Origin: Epithemia pelagica
Lineage: Eukaryota > Bacillariophyta > Bacillariophyceae > Surirellales > Surirellaceae
Assembly: GCA_946965045.2 (NCBI GenBank)
Contig: OX337231.1
Location: forward strand, 2,914,001 to 2,978,000
Reading direction: 5' to 3'
DNA: 64,000 nucleotides
Positions 11,531-21,983 of the stretch are shown here, piece by piece (the stretch's first letter is position 1; every line of letters begins with the position of its first letter). The notes under the pieces were generated by a model. The model did not search any database. It had not been told where the DNA came from and was given only the letters and a program-made list of their open reading frames with translations. Position numbers and translations under genes: made by a program.

Positions 11531-11570
11531 ATTAGGCGTACCCACCATCCGATGCCTCGGTTTCTGCGTT

Positions 11571-11586
11571 AGGAGTACTTACTCCT
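11571..11586. repeat. Inverted repeat AGGAGTA-CT-TACTCCT
   Basis: Seven-base arms in inverted orientation around a 2-base centre, with the same core as the repeat 40 bp upstream but the arms in opposite order. Confidence 0.85.
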
Positions 11587-11845
11587 AGGAAACCGTTCAT
11601 CTATTATAGATGAGAGAACAAACAACGCTTTATCATTATGTGCATCGCACTTGGAACACACCGGATTTGGTTATGTTTCTAGGAGAAACAACCGTAGAAT
11701 GACATCAACCAATCATACACAATAGGAAACAACAAACCAAACATCAACAATCACAAGTGAATCAACAAGATAAGAAAACAAGGTAACATTCCAAAAAGAG
11801 CAACACGACAAACAACCCATCGTGGCTCTACTAAAAGCGAGAACG

Positions 11846-13297
11846 TCACGCGCACAAAACGTACCTTACTCCTTTATACGGACGGTAGTTCTCTCCTTGG
11901 ACGGAAAGACCGCTCACTGACAAACCGGAAACGGATGCCAAGGGAATCTTCCAACTCAATGATAGATTGGGAGTAGAAATCCGATCCATGCCATCGGAAG
12001 ATGAATCTTCCATTTTGCGAGTACCACTGGAAGCACCTGCTGTCGTTACGGTGAAGCTACAGGTCAAACTTGCCTTTTTCGAGCTTTCCATTTTCCCCAA
12101 AGTCCATCGTGCTACTTTTCCTGCTTCATCAAAAATGACACTTCCCATGGAGACCTGGAAGTCGGAGGTCGACCGAGTTTGTTTCGGGAAGGGTATAGTG
12201 ACTGCGACATCTTCTACAACCAAGGGTCCCTTGCGAGAGGCCGACAAGATCAAACTACTCAAATTTGTCACTCCACAAAACAAAGTAATGCGACCCGTTG
12301 TAGAAGCTTTCGATCCTTTTTCATCCGATGAGACAGTCCCAGGGATCGAAGATTTGTTGTTTGCTTCACTGCTAGCAAAACTCAACTGAGAATGGCAAAA
12401 CACTGGTGGAGAAAAGTTTCGTGTTTGCTCCGGCTTGATTCGATAGCGCATCAGTTCAAAGTTGCCATCGGGAGGGACAAAGCTTACGACCTGGTCCTTC
12501 TCAAAGACGGCATATCGGACGCAGGGATGAAAACTGCAATCATCAATTAATCCTGGCTCTTTGAAGGTCAGTAGAAGATCTGGAATACCAGATAAATGTG
12601 ACTGACATTGGATACTTCCGCTGACATCCGAAGATACAATTGCACCCGTCGACGAAACAATGGCATCCACCTCCTCTACAATATCCATATAGATCTCATT
12701 CTGTGAATATTGGACACCTGCTGCTCTCCAAGGCATGTTACTGACTGTACCACTTGGAAGTTCGTCGCTCACAATGGTAGACGAGGTTTGGAGTAGCTTG
12801 CTCATGACTGTGGGGGGACGTATCATGGCTTTGAGTGCATTGGGCTCTGTTGTCAAAGGCCATCCGTAATCAACCATTTCCTCTAGCAGCTGATAAACGG
12901 TCGAAAAGTTGTCCTTGATTGCCGATTCGTCTGCGGGGGAGCCAAAGTACTCGAGAAAAATGTTGTAGACTCGATGAAGAAATTCTAATATCAACAGAGG
13001 ACTGACTTCGGCGGGACAGACCGCCAGATAACTCACACCATCTCTTAGAATGGATATGAGATAGAGAGTCCCATGATCCGACTCGGGAACTTCCATCACC
13101 GGCGGGACGGAGTCGTAGTGCTGCTGTTGATCCAGTAAAAGACTAGTTGCCGCCGACACACCACCATGGTGATTGATGGAAACACTTGCTTGTTCCCAGA
13201 AAGTATCACAGACTGAACGTGATGTTACAATGCCTCGGAAATGACGTTCAATCAAGACTTCGCCGACAGGAGAGAGCAAAAACAAAGACTGTATCAT
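11846..13297 (-). CDS. AP3M: AP-3 adaptor complex mu subunit
   Basis: 483 aa from the ATG at 13297; the open frame extends 58 codons upstream but adaptor mu subunits begin exactly with M-I-x-S-L-F-(I/L)-L-(S/N), as here (MIQSLFLLSP). The N-terminal longin-like domain (about 1-150) includes SRSVCDTFWEQ and LYLISILRDGVSYLAV. After a linker comes the mu-homology domain starting near NEIYMDIVEEVDAIVSS, with GIPDLLLTFKEP and SFHPCVRYAVFEKDQVVSFV-type strands, ending at GVRYV. AP-3 sorts cargo from endosome or trans-Golgi to lysosome-like compartments; the mu subunit reads tyrosine-based signals. Its start is only 172 bp from the start of the next gene, transcribed the other way. Confidence 0.9.
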   Translation of the reverse strand: MIQSLFLLSPVGEVLIERHFRGIVTSRSVCDTFWEQASVSINHHGGVSAATSLLLDQQQHYDSVPPVMEVPESDHGTLYLISILRDGVSYLAVCPAEVSPLLILEFLHRVYNIFLEYFGSPADESAIKDNFSTVYQLLEEMVDYGWPLTTEPNALKAMIRPPTVMSKLLQTSSTIVSDELPSGTVSNMPWRAAGVQYSQNEIYMDIVEEVDAIVSSTGAIVSSDVSGSIQCQSHLSGIPDLLLTFKEPGLIDDCSFHPCVRYAVFEKDQVVSFVPPDGNFELMRYRIKPEQTRNFSPPVFCHSQLSFASSEANNKSSIPGTVSSDEKGSKASTTGRITLFCGVTNLSSLILSASRKGPLVVEDVAVTIPFPKQTRSTSDFQVSMGSVIFDEAGKVARWTLGKMESSKKASLTCSFTVTTAGASSGTRKMEDSSSDGMDRISTPNLSLSWKIPLASVSGLSVSGLSVQGENYRPYKGVRYVLCA

Positions 13298-13469
13298 GGT
13301 CGTTGTGTCTGGATCTAGATCGAAAAAAATTGTGCCCTCATTTGGGGGGAGCAACGCGACTGGAGGAGAGGGGAGAATAAAAAATGAGGGTGAAAAGTGA
13401 AGAAGAAGGGGCCATGACATCACATCACACGTTCGTTCGTCTCTGTCAGCGCGGAAGTCAAGGTGAGGC

Positions 13470-14225
13470 ATGATGACAATGATGAAAGGGTGTACATTGG
13501 CGTGCAGTATTCATATTCTGTATGCGTACTTGTGCTCTGCCTTCCCAAGTCGGCCAGCTTTCAGAAATAGACAGGCAAAATCCCCTCCAATCATTTCATC
13601 CCTTCGACTCGCAGGTAGTGAAGACCGGGTAGAGACACATAAACACTCCTCAAAGTGGATACCACAAGCGGTAGTGACCTCGATCGTATCCCTCGCTTTA
13701 ATTACACCATTGCCATCTTACTCCGCTGTATCGGCATCGTCCTTCAATAATGAATATGCCGATCCTCTTCATCCTTTCTGTAACCGAAAGATTCAAGTAT
13801 CCAGAGACGGCAAGACATTCCACTATTCGGGCACGTCAGTTGGACCGAAAGACGAGCAAGTCTTGCGTGGATGCAGCACGGAAGAAATCAAACTTTATGT
13901 ACTGAGAAAGGGGGAATTTGATGGAGTGATTACGGATAAAGGCTCCCGTATTTCTGCTGGTGATGGCATTCACGAAGGTGTATGGGAACCCAAGAATACA
14001 GCAAATACACGTCTTGGATATGAAGACGTCGATGGTATTCGATGGAACGACGGAAACAAATGGATTGTTAAGAGCCAATCATTTGTGAAAAAAACTGAGG
14101 ATGGCAATACAGTTGTGAAGAAGCCAACGTCCGTTGTGATTGGTGAATTTATCTTTCTGGCTTACATTGGTTTCAGTATGCTGGCAGGAGTATACGGTGT
14201 CATCAATCGCATTCGACAACAGTAA
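13470..14225 (+). CDS. Plastid-targeted single-pass membrane protein of unknown function
   Basis: 251 aa. Not a family I can name. Residues 1-25 form a signal peptide ending LCSAFPSRPAF (A-F plastid motif). A second hydrophobic stretch (about 66-90, VVTSIVSLALITPLPSYSA) ends in an A-x-A-like site and could be a thylakoid-transfer segment. The soluble part (about 95-215) has the conserved-looking blocks DPLHPFCNRKIQVSRDG and GDGIHEGVWEP. A transmembrane helix follows near the C terminus (VIGEFIFLAYIGFSMLAGVY) with a short basic tail. The topology suggests a thylakoid or inner-envelope protein whose soluble domain faces the lumen or intermembrane side. Divergent from AP-3 mu. Confidence 0.7.
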   Translation: MMTMMKGCTLACSIHILYAYLCSAFPSRPAFRNRQAKSPPIISSLRLAGSEDRVETHKHSSKWIPQAVVTSIVSLALITPLPSYSAVSASSFNNEYADPLHPFCNRKIQVSRDGKTFHYSGTSVGPKDEQVLRGCSTEEIKLYVLRKGEFDGVITDKGSRISAGDGIHEGVWEPKNTANTRLGYEDVDGIRWNDGNKWIVKSQSFVKKTEDGNTVVKKPTSVVIGEFIFLAYIGFSMLAGVYGVINRIRQQ

Positions 14226-14624
14226 CGGAGTAGTATCATTCTTCATGGCGCTTCGCCATTTTTTATCTGCCAAATACAAAGCGCTCCCAAGAGTTTCCCA
14301 TTGCTAGATCCCAATTATGGGTTGTCATGCTGTTGCCGTTGAGATCCTTGTCGTATGGACGCATTCTCTTTCTTTCCTCTCCCATTTGATATCTGCGCTG
14401 TTGAATTTCTGGGAGAATTTGGCACCGTCTATGAGGAGCGGATTGGAGGAGCTTAGACATCTCCTCTAGAGCTCAAGATAACAAAAAAAGCAGACAAGAC
14501 TAGATTACCTATCAAGATACGGATTCGGAAGCCAAGATCATTCGGAAGTAAACTGACGTCCCATCGCTTGACGTGTGTTTGTGTATGAAGGAGTTTTTGA
14601 TTGACTGAGCTACGGACGCTGGGG
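14226..14624. other. Intergenic region, no gene seen
   Basis: About 400 bp between two plus-strand genes. A minus-strand open frame crosses it but overlaps the sulfotransferase and has no recognisable content. An ATCTCCTCTAGAGCTC sequence near 14458-14474 resembles the CTCCTCTAGAG repeats seen elsewhere. Confidence 0.5.
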
Positions 14625-16056
14625 ATGTACAGTTTTTTCAATTTGAGCCGTTGGGAGGTCGATGATAGAAAGAACCGAAAATGGCATAGACTTGTGGTGA
14701 CCATGGCCTTTTCCGGATCTGGGAGATGCTGTAGACTGCCTTTGGAGAGAACTCTTCTTGACGTAATTGTCATATTTGGAGTTCTCAACTTGTTCAACGT
14801 TGATCTTGCAGTCTTTCCGCCAAGCGATGACCCCCGTCTGCTCTTCATCGAACCTCAAACAATCAATACTAGAGTTGCAGAAGAGATTGAAACCCACACA
14901 AAATCGGTCGAGATCCCTCTGTATAATGGATTGCAACCAGATTTTGATCGTTCACCGACTCAAAGTCAAATCGATCAAAGAGTCGTTTCATCGGAGGATA
15001 ATTTGCCCTCTGCTGTTACTGAGCACTGTAATCTTGCTGGAGCAGACTACTGGATGGTTCCTGAGAGTGACTGGCGTCGGAGAAGTCCTGCATTTTTAAT
15101 TCTTGGCGAGAAGAAGTCGGGCACAACAGGGCTCTTCCAAACATTAACTTTGCACCCCAACATAATTCGAGGAAGAAAAAAGGAGCTCATATTCTTCAAT
15201 CCTGAATGGTTTCAGTTTTGGGAAGATGAACAAATCGGGGGTCGTGTGAATGTAGCCCGCGCTCGAAAGTCTTTGTTTTCCATGTTCCCACTGCACGCTC
15301 TCCAACAGAGGACGTCTCTCATCACGGGCGAAGCGACACCGGAATACTTGGTAAGTCTTTCCAATCAACAGCGCCCTGTAATATCAAATATCGAGAGAAA
15401 ACTGATTTCCTTTCATGAAGCTGTATCCTGATATTTCGGGCAACGCAATTCTGTGCACCGTCCCATGGGTCAAGGTAGCTGTGATTATCAGAGACCCTGT
15501 TGAAAGGCTGTTCTCGCATTACAATTTTCTCAAGGATCCAACAAAGCACAACAGGACAGGCTTGCCACCGTTTGAGCAGGTTGTTAAAGGAGACATCAAA
15601 CTTCTACAAAAAGTTGGTGTACTCCCACGAAATCTCTCTCGGATCGAAGAGCACATGGGGACAAAAGCAGAAGCAGACGCTTACCTTCGGTACCAGCGTA
15701 TGTCTCGAGTGGGCGACCGTCTCTTTATTCGCTCACTTTATGCTCTTCAGTTGGAGGGTTGGATGAGAGCTCTTAGGCGATTTGGTAAAGATCCAAACAA
15801 GGACATGAAAATTGTCATTAGCAGTGATGTCAAGCGTGATTCCAATGCTACAAACAGCATGGTCGAGTGGCTTGGACTTCCAGGTTTTCCCCACACCCCG
15901 AAACGTGCAATGGTGACAAAATATACAAGTCCACCAATCAACCCTGCCTTCCAGGCTTTCCTTGATTCTATTTTTGCACCCTATAACAAGAGACTGTACA
16001 AATTACTTGGAGAGAGTTATGAAGGAGTATTTGACCCAAGTTACTCCTCAACTTAA
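14625..16056 (+). CDS. Sulfotransferase, Golgi type II membrane enzyme
   Basis: Exons 14625-15350 and 15421-16056, joined in frame 0 over a 70-bp GTAAGT...TGAAG intron, give 453 aa. A second start at 14703 in an ACCATGG context gives 427 aa and is equally plausible. A single hydrophobic helix near the N terminus (LLDVIVIFGVLNLFNVDLAVF) marks a type II anchor. PAPS-binding motifs are clear: the 5'-phosphosulfate loop FLILGEKKSGTTGLFQTLTL and the 3'-phosphate strand VAVIIRDPVERLFSHYN. The layout matches carbohydrate sulfotransferases (Sulfotransfer_1), which sulfate glycans in the Golgi; diatom cell-surface polysaccharides are often sulfated. The acceptor is not identifiable. Confidence 0.88.
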
Positions 16057-16098
16057 CCGGCAACATCTTTTTTCCAAAATTCGACGGGTCCCCTCCAG

Positions 16099-16113
16099 GA
16101 GTACTTTGTACTC
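16099..16113. repeat. Short hairpin GAGTAC-TTT-GTACTC downstream of the sulfotransferase
   Basis: Six-base complementary arms around three Ts, 43 bp after the sulfotransferase stop codon. It may be part of a 3' untranslated region. Confidence 0.6.
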
Positions 16114-16533
16114 GTAATGAGGTATGCTCAGCATGGACACTAAAGTATAGAAATTATCCCATGATGCTAAGATGGCAAAGTATACGAGCGAAATTAGCAG
16201 GTATTCCATGAGAAGGGAAGTATAGCTCCGATTCTATGGAGAGAAGCGGTCGTCGAAATCTTCACTCGATATCACAGGCAAACCATTCAAAGCTTAAGAT
16301 GAACAGAGAAAAACAACAAAACACAGTCATTTCCACTAAATGTGCGGTGGATCTGTTAGAGTTAGACCGGTATAAATTGACACGATCGTGCCAAGAAACA
16401 GAAGAATGGAATGTTTTCGATGCACCACAGGGGAATCTATAGATGTTTTCGAAACAGTTCTCTGACTCTCCTAGAAAGTGCTTCATGTTTTCTTTGTCGC
16501 GTAAGAGCAATTTTGATGAAAGAAAATTCGTAT
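16114..16533. other. Intergenic region between convergent genes
   Basis: About 420 bp that hold the 3' flanks of the sulfotransferase and CRAL-TRIO genes, which face each other. Short open frames overlap on both strands, with no recognisable protein features. Confidence 0.5.
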
Positions 16534-17568
16534 TCAATTTTGTGAATTGTCATCATTGCCTTGGGCCTGTTTCTCCAGCTTTCGTCTCTTATCGAGCCAT
16601 ATTCTGGCTCTAGCAGGATTTCGAAGTATACCTCCAAATACAGCCTCGACATGAACCTCCCCCATACCGTATTCTTGAATACTAGCGAGAATCTCTGATT
16701 TGCTCCCACTGTGAGTAATCATGCGCATTCGCATGTATTTACCATAAATGTGTTTAACAATTGGGAGAACCAAATCGATAACAGATTTGCAACTTCCATC
16801 AATGCATAAATGAATAGCCTTTACCTGACCAGGGAAAACCTGACTGATAGCAACGACATCTCTACTGAATCTTCTGTCGTGATGTTTATATAAGTCGAAG
16901 CCCTGTAACGGTTTTGGTGAGAAAAGTCGAATAAAGACACACAATGGTGAATCGAACAAACGTACTCTCCCGTTGATAAGGGCCACGTATTCATCAGGAT
17001 GGTAGAATCTCATTTGATGCACGTAAAAGAAAACACGAAGAAACAGCTTTCTCGACGTCTCGGTTCGCGTGTCCAATCGTATTCGATCATAGAAATGAAC
17101 AGGTCGTCCTCTATTATCATCTTCGATGTACATCATGGTACCCTCTTGGAGAAAATCTAGATCATCTGCCATCGCACTATCTAGCGTCATAGGAATAAAG
17201 GCTCGTTGAGAACCGAAAACAGAGAGCCTAAGTCTCCAGTAACTAGCAACCATATCAGCAGCCTTCCAAACATCAAAAGATGTCGAGTCGAGGTAGGGGC
17301 GGATAGGGCATTCTTTCTTCATTAAATCGGCATCAATCTCTCGTGCTTTCATGTAGGCTTCTTTTTTCGAATCCTCCATTGAATCAATGGCTTCTTCAAC
17401 GAAACGGGTCCCTTCCTCATACACATGATCGGGAACAGAGCTTGGGCTACCGCTGTTCGAGCTGCCATACACGTCGTCTCGCAATGTCGCGGCTTCACCT
17501 TCACTGAGATTCTCGCGCTCACGTTTCTCATCTTCCTCGGAAATATATGGAGCTGTGAAAGTGAACAT
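16534..17568 (-). CDS. CRAL-TRIO (Sec14-like) lipid-binding domain protein
   Basis: 344 aa as an uninterrupted frame. After a charged, disordered N terminus (about 1-50) a helical segment SFDVWKAADMVASYWRLRLSVFG resembles the CRAL-TRIO N-terminal helices, followed by AFIPMTLDSAMADDLDFLQEG and the DDNRGRPVHFYDRIRLD strand typical of the family. The second half has VFPGQVKAIHLC and a helical end. A 63-bp stretch, 16903-16965 (minus strand), begins GTACGT and ends TTACAG and is a multiple of three with no stop. If spliced out, the protein is 323 aa and reads INGRGFDLYKHHDRRF, which fits the family better. Diatoms have many such proteins; the bound lipid is unknown. Confidence 0.6.
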   Translation of the reverse strand: MFTFTAPYISEEDEKRERENLSEGEAATLRDDVYGSSNSGSPSSVPDHVYEEGTRFVEEAIDSMEDSKKEAYMKAREIDADLMKKECPIRPYLDSTSFDVWKAADMVASYWRLRLSVFGSQRAFIPMTLDSAMADDLDFLQEGTMMYIEDDNRGRPVHFYDRIRLDTRTETSRKLFLRVFFYVHQMRFYHPDEYVALINGRVRLFDSPLCVFIRLFSPKPLQGFDLYKHHDRRFSRDVVAISQVFPGQVKAIHLCIDGSCKSVIDLVLPIVKHIYGKYMRMRMITHSGSKSEILASIQEYGMGEVHVEAVFGGILRNPARARIWLDKRRKLEKQAQGNDDNSQN

Positions 17569-17828
17569 GGTGAGGTTCCATCAACCAATGGGTTGTTATC
17601 GAATAGCTTTCGAGCTCTTCTGGAGCTGTTCTATGTTCTCCATTCAACAACCCGAGTGATGTTATGTTTGCGTGTCTGGAACGACCACGAAAATTCTGTA
17701 CATCTCCGCGTCCAACGTCTGATGTGGATCTCGAGAATTATAGAACAAAAGCAAAAGTGTTCACATCAATCGCTCGGAAGTAGTTTGGGGGGCTATCTCA
17801 CTCTCATGTATCATTCCTCTAGCGCGAA

Positions 17829-20097
17829 CTAGTTATGTAGTTGCTCTTCCATTTCTTCTCGAGTTATCTTCCCTTTCCTGAACTTCTTGTAAAGGCGTTC
17901 CTCCTTTGCCAAGTCGTCCCACTCATCCTGAATCTGTGCATTCTTTCCACGCTTCTTGTCTGGATTCCTTCCCTTCAGCTTGGCCTCAGCCCGTCTAGCT
18001 TGTGCCTTGCTTTCGATTCGGGATTTACGTTCTTCTGCCTTGGCCTGTTTAGCACTCCTTCCTGCCGAGAGTTCAGTCGCCAATCGCTTTTGACGGGCTT
18101 GTTCTCGCACTTTATCCTTGTAGGGAATTGCCATTAGGTCAACCTCAGAACCGGCAGATCTAAAATTAGGCAGGCATCCATGTTTTTTCATTATATCACG
18201 AAATTCTGGCATTTTTGGCAATCGTAACAAAGCAAAAGAAGTTGCAACTAGGCCGAGATCCAGTGATGCAAACCTGTTCAAAAAAGGTAAAATGTGAGAG
18301 CACTGGGTTACCACCGTGTCCTGGTAATCGTTTAACAAGTGGGGAATTTCGCCCCGGAATCGTCCCCAGACTGATGATCAAAGAGACATTCCAATCACTC
18401 TCTGCAAATGGACGCGTTTGTAGGGTCATTCACTCCATCACAACACAATCCGTTTTGTACCATGTCATGCCAAGCGTACCCGTCAACGGTCTTCGCAAAG
18501 GAGAACCTGCACGAGAACATGTCACATCTTACCTGAAGATAAAAGCGCATCGATGTTCCTTGTACGCTCGGATAAAAGATGTGAACGCTCTTGTTCCTTT
18601 TTCAAGAATATCGCGATCACGCATTGCGAGATCCCGGAGCTTTGGAAGAAAGTCTTCTAGTTTATCGTTTGATGCATTCACAATGTTTCGACCTTGATCC
18701 TGCGAAGTCGCTTTTTGTGTTTTGGACGACGACACTTTTGATTCATCAACTGGTTCGTCCTCCTCCTGGGGACAACATGCTTCGTTTTGAGACAAGGGTG
18801 AGAGTGGCACTTTCCGCATTCGAAGCAAATCCACATACGCTTCTTCCTTTCGCGTCAAAAAAAGGAGACTCGATCCTTCTTTCCCCGCACGTGCGGATCG
18901 GCCGACTCGATGAATGTAAAAGGCTGGATCTTGAGGTGCATCAAATTGAACAACACAGTTCACGTTGGAAACATCTAGCCCTCGGGCAGCCACATCAGTA
19001 CAAAACAAGGCAGCACCGCTGTCATTTCCCCCTTCCTGGTTCATATCGATAGCTTCATTCAATCGAAATCGTTCCATTGTTTTCTCGCGACGCTTTTGCA
19101 CCATTTTCCCGTGAAGCATTTCAATATGGCAATCCGGTACGAGAATAGAAAGAGCTGATCCAAAGTAGTCGACGCATGCACAAGTCAAGAAAAATACAAT
19201 AACTTTCTCATGGCGGTGTTGACGTAGGAACGCCACAAGACGCGACAGTTTCTCATCAATCTTTGTAACCATGTAGTAATTGGTCAATGTGGACGGAGTA
19301 GCTTGTTGATGAGTTTGTGGTTGTGTCAAGGCTTCTTCGGTTTCTTTTTTGTCAATGGTCGATTCCTCCACTACTTTTGTGACAGCAACATCGATCCAAA
19401 CCGGATTTCGCATTCCAGCCTTTTGCATCCACTCCTTTAGTCCACCTGTCGTTGACGAGGCCGTTGTCGCGCTGAACAAGCCAGTTCGCCGCATTTTAGG
19501 AAGTTTTGAAAGAATGTGTTGGAGCGTAGTGGAGAACCCCATGTTTAACAAAACATCCGCTTCATCGAGGATGAGGCATTCGAGTTCCGAGCAGTCAATC
19601 GCGGCGTACTTTGTCAGGACGTCTTCGACACGTCCAGGTGTTCCAATCACGATTGTGCTTCGAAATTCTCTAAAGTTTTGTAAATCATCCGTAACAGGGT
19701 TACCACCCACCAACAACAACGGTTTGGGCAAACGAGTCGATTGGCAAAGGTCGGTGGCAACTTTGTATGTTTGCTGAGCCAACTCTCTGGTTGGAGACAA
19801 AATCAGAGACCCAATCTCCTGTCGCTTAAACTTTTTTGGCTGAAGAATCTCTACCACCGGGATCAAGAAAGACAGCGTCTTCCCCGAACCTGTCACGGCC
19901 TGAACGGCCACGTCTTTTTTGGACAAGAATAATGGAATGGCAGCCGCTTGCACAGGGGTCATGCGAGTGAATTGTTGAGATTTCACATATTTGAGGACTC
20001 CTTCACTCAGCTTTGGATAAATTTCGGAAAAGGACTGTGCATGACGTGAACGTGGTGCACTTGCGTCCTCCTTGGTTGGGTCATCGGAGTCCGCCAT
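17829..20097 (-). CDS. DDX55: DEAD-box RNA helicase DDX55/Spb4 (60S ribosome biogenesis)
   Basis: Exons 18533-20097 and 17829-18273, separated by a 259-bp intron (GTAAGA...GAACAG, phase 2), give 669 aa. All helicase motifs are visible: Q motif FTRMTPVQ (about 43-50), motif I AVTGSGKT (about 67-74), LDEADVLLNMGF, LFSATT, ARGLDVSNVNCVVQFD and HRVGRSARAGKEG. The splice joins RAYKEHRCAFIFR to FASLDLGLVATSFALLRLPK, the hallmark Spb4/DDX55 C-terminal block; a Lys/Arg-rich tail follows. Spb4 remodels pre-60S particles in the nucleolus. The orthology call rests on that C-terminal block. Divergent from the FkbM gene. Confidence 0.92.
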
Positions 20098-20577
20098 GGT
20101 CGAATCGGAAATTTTGGACGATGGTTGGCAGGAGCGTCCGGGAACGAAGGGACCTTCTCAAGTCCCGTTACGTAGCCATGGCAGACGCCTTACCACGACT
20201 GAAGCGCAACGGTCGGGCCGGCGTGTGGCGTGATTCATTCCCCTCACTTTTTTGTCTCCCGACCATCTTTTTGGTGTTCGCACATGATGGATGGAAGGAA
20301 GACCGAATCGCTTCCATGAAGTGAGACAACAAAAGCAAATCCCACCAATTCTGTTGCTCATAATCCAAGATCCCATCAAAGACTTGAGGCTCGAAGACAA
20401 GAGCTCATACTTTTCTCATCAAACCTTTATCATCCCCCTTGCTTTTCCACAGTTTCGAACGACAGCTAGCAATGACACGCGTCGGACGGGTACAACAATC
20501 CCCCATGATCGGCGATTATCGGTCCCATCCTTTCAAGCACAAGACGAATGCTCTTTCCATATCAGTTTGTTTCTTAG
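20098..20577. promoter_or_regulatory. Divergent upstream region (DDX55 / FkbM genes)
   Basis: About 480 bp between divergent start codons. Open frames on both strands are short and featureless. Both promoters are expected here; no specific motif is claimed. Confidence 0.4.
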
Positions 20578-21927
20578 ATGGTGCTTTTGTCCTTTCTTTT
20601 GACTGGATCCTTTGTCTTGGACAAGAGGCGCTCAAGTCTTCGCCCCGAAGGACCAGAAATGGCTTTTTCTCGGAAGGAACTGATCGGGACTAAAGAAGCC
20701 TTGACCTGCCAGGATGCACGTAGTCTCGTCGCACAAGGAATGTGGAAGGATCCAAACCATGGGAGGCTCTACTATCGACGCAATCTGGTGACGGAACCGT
20801 CCTTTGCCGTTTCCCTCCACACAAAATCGTACGATGTAAGTGTATGGCATCCGTCCCGGACGGGAATGGAATCGATTCTATTCGGAGTTCGCCTTTCTCA
20901 TGAATCTAGCTTCTGTGCATATCTTTGTCTCAACTACAACTACACAGCCCGTTCGTTGGGAACACATCTACCTTAATGGAAAGTACTACGAGGACCAAGT
21001 TCAGGCTCGTTTTCTAAAGATCCTTCGACGGACGGCCGTGGAGGGGGAAGCATCCCGTGAGACAAATGAATCTAGTGAAGCATCGGGACTACCTACATCT
21101 CTAGTGGTAGACGTTGGCGCCAATAGTACGTATACTACCACTTGATTGTCGAAACGATTCGTTTCGTGCTGTCAGTTTGCATGCTAACACAATACACTCT
21201 TTATCTGTGATACCTAGTTGGATACTATACGTTGCTCTCCATGGCGTTGGGGTATTCGGTTGTGGCGTTTGAGATTAATCCTCCCAATATTTTACGCATG
21301 TGCGAATCTCTGGAGCTGAACCAGTGGCTTCTTCCCGAAAATGACAAGGGGTTTGAAGACCCGAATAAACCCACGGTCCGCTTCTATCAGCAAGGTGTCA
21401 GCGACGTGAATGGCCAAGAATTCAAGGTTTGGGTTCCAAAGAACCCAGGCCAAGCCTTTCTGCGAACTGAACAAGAGGGCACCGAGGAAATGGAGGAACA
21501 TGCTTCGATGGAAGGAGCGGACCACATGTCGGGCCATCACGATTCAACAACTACAGTGACCCTAGACCACTTTGCGCAGCAACATGGATGGTTGATTCCT
21601 CTTCAAGATGGTTCCTTGGGTGTCAATCCCAATATTGCAATCAAGATTCTCAAGGTTGACGTGGAAGGAAAAGAACCGCTCGTCATTGAAGGCACTCAAA
21701 CCTTGTTGCGTTCCGGCATTGTCGAGAACATTTTGATTGAATTTCGGCGATTGGGCCGGCCCAATGTGCAACAGGCCATGTTGATTTTGCTCGATAGCGG
21801 ATATACATTGGTCGATGATACAGAAGGCAAGGTCTCCATTACGCGATCCATGGAGATTCTGTCCGATCTCACCGACCAACTGGAGGGAACAACCAAGACT
21901 ATCGATTTGTGGTTCCAACGGGTATAG
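20578..21927 (+). CDS. FkbM-family SAM-dependent methyltransferase
   Basis: Three exons, 20578-20835, 20948-21125 and 21218-21927, joined by 112-bp and 92-bp introns (GTAAGT/ACACAG and GTACGT/CCTAG), give 381 aa. Splicing rebuilds YDPVRWEHIYLNGKYYED and then VVDVGANIGYYTLLSMALGYSV, the S-adenosylmethionine site of Methyltransf_21 (FkbM), followed by VVAFEINPPN, TVTLDHF and KILKVDVEGKEPLVIEG (the conserved D-V-E-G). The first residues (MVLLSFLLTGSFVL) are hydrophobic and may be a signal anchor. An in-frame stop directly precedes the chosen ATG. FkbM enzymes mostly methylate hydroxyls of sugars or small molecules; the substrate here is unknown. Confidence 0.85.
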
Positions 21928-21983
21928 TGGTGATTCACAACAATGCTTTCTTCTACATCTATATATTCTTCACACTATGATTT

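Larger units (their letters stand above)
11384..11845. other. Intergenic region with short inverted repeats
   Basis: About 460 bp between the AspH-like start and the AP-3 mu stop. It contains two short inverted repeats built on an AGGAGTA/TACTCCT core (11513-11530 and 11571-11586), and an A-rich stretch near 11700-11820. No coding frame is supported. Confidence 0.6.

Noticed and set aside
11967-12389. 140-codon plus-strand ORF
   Set aside because: Antisense to the AP-3 mu coding sequence; no independent evidence.
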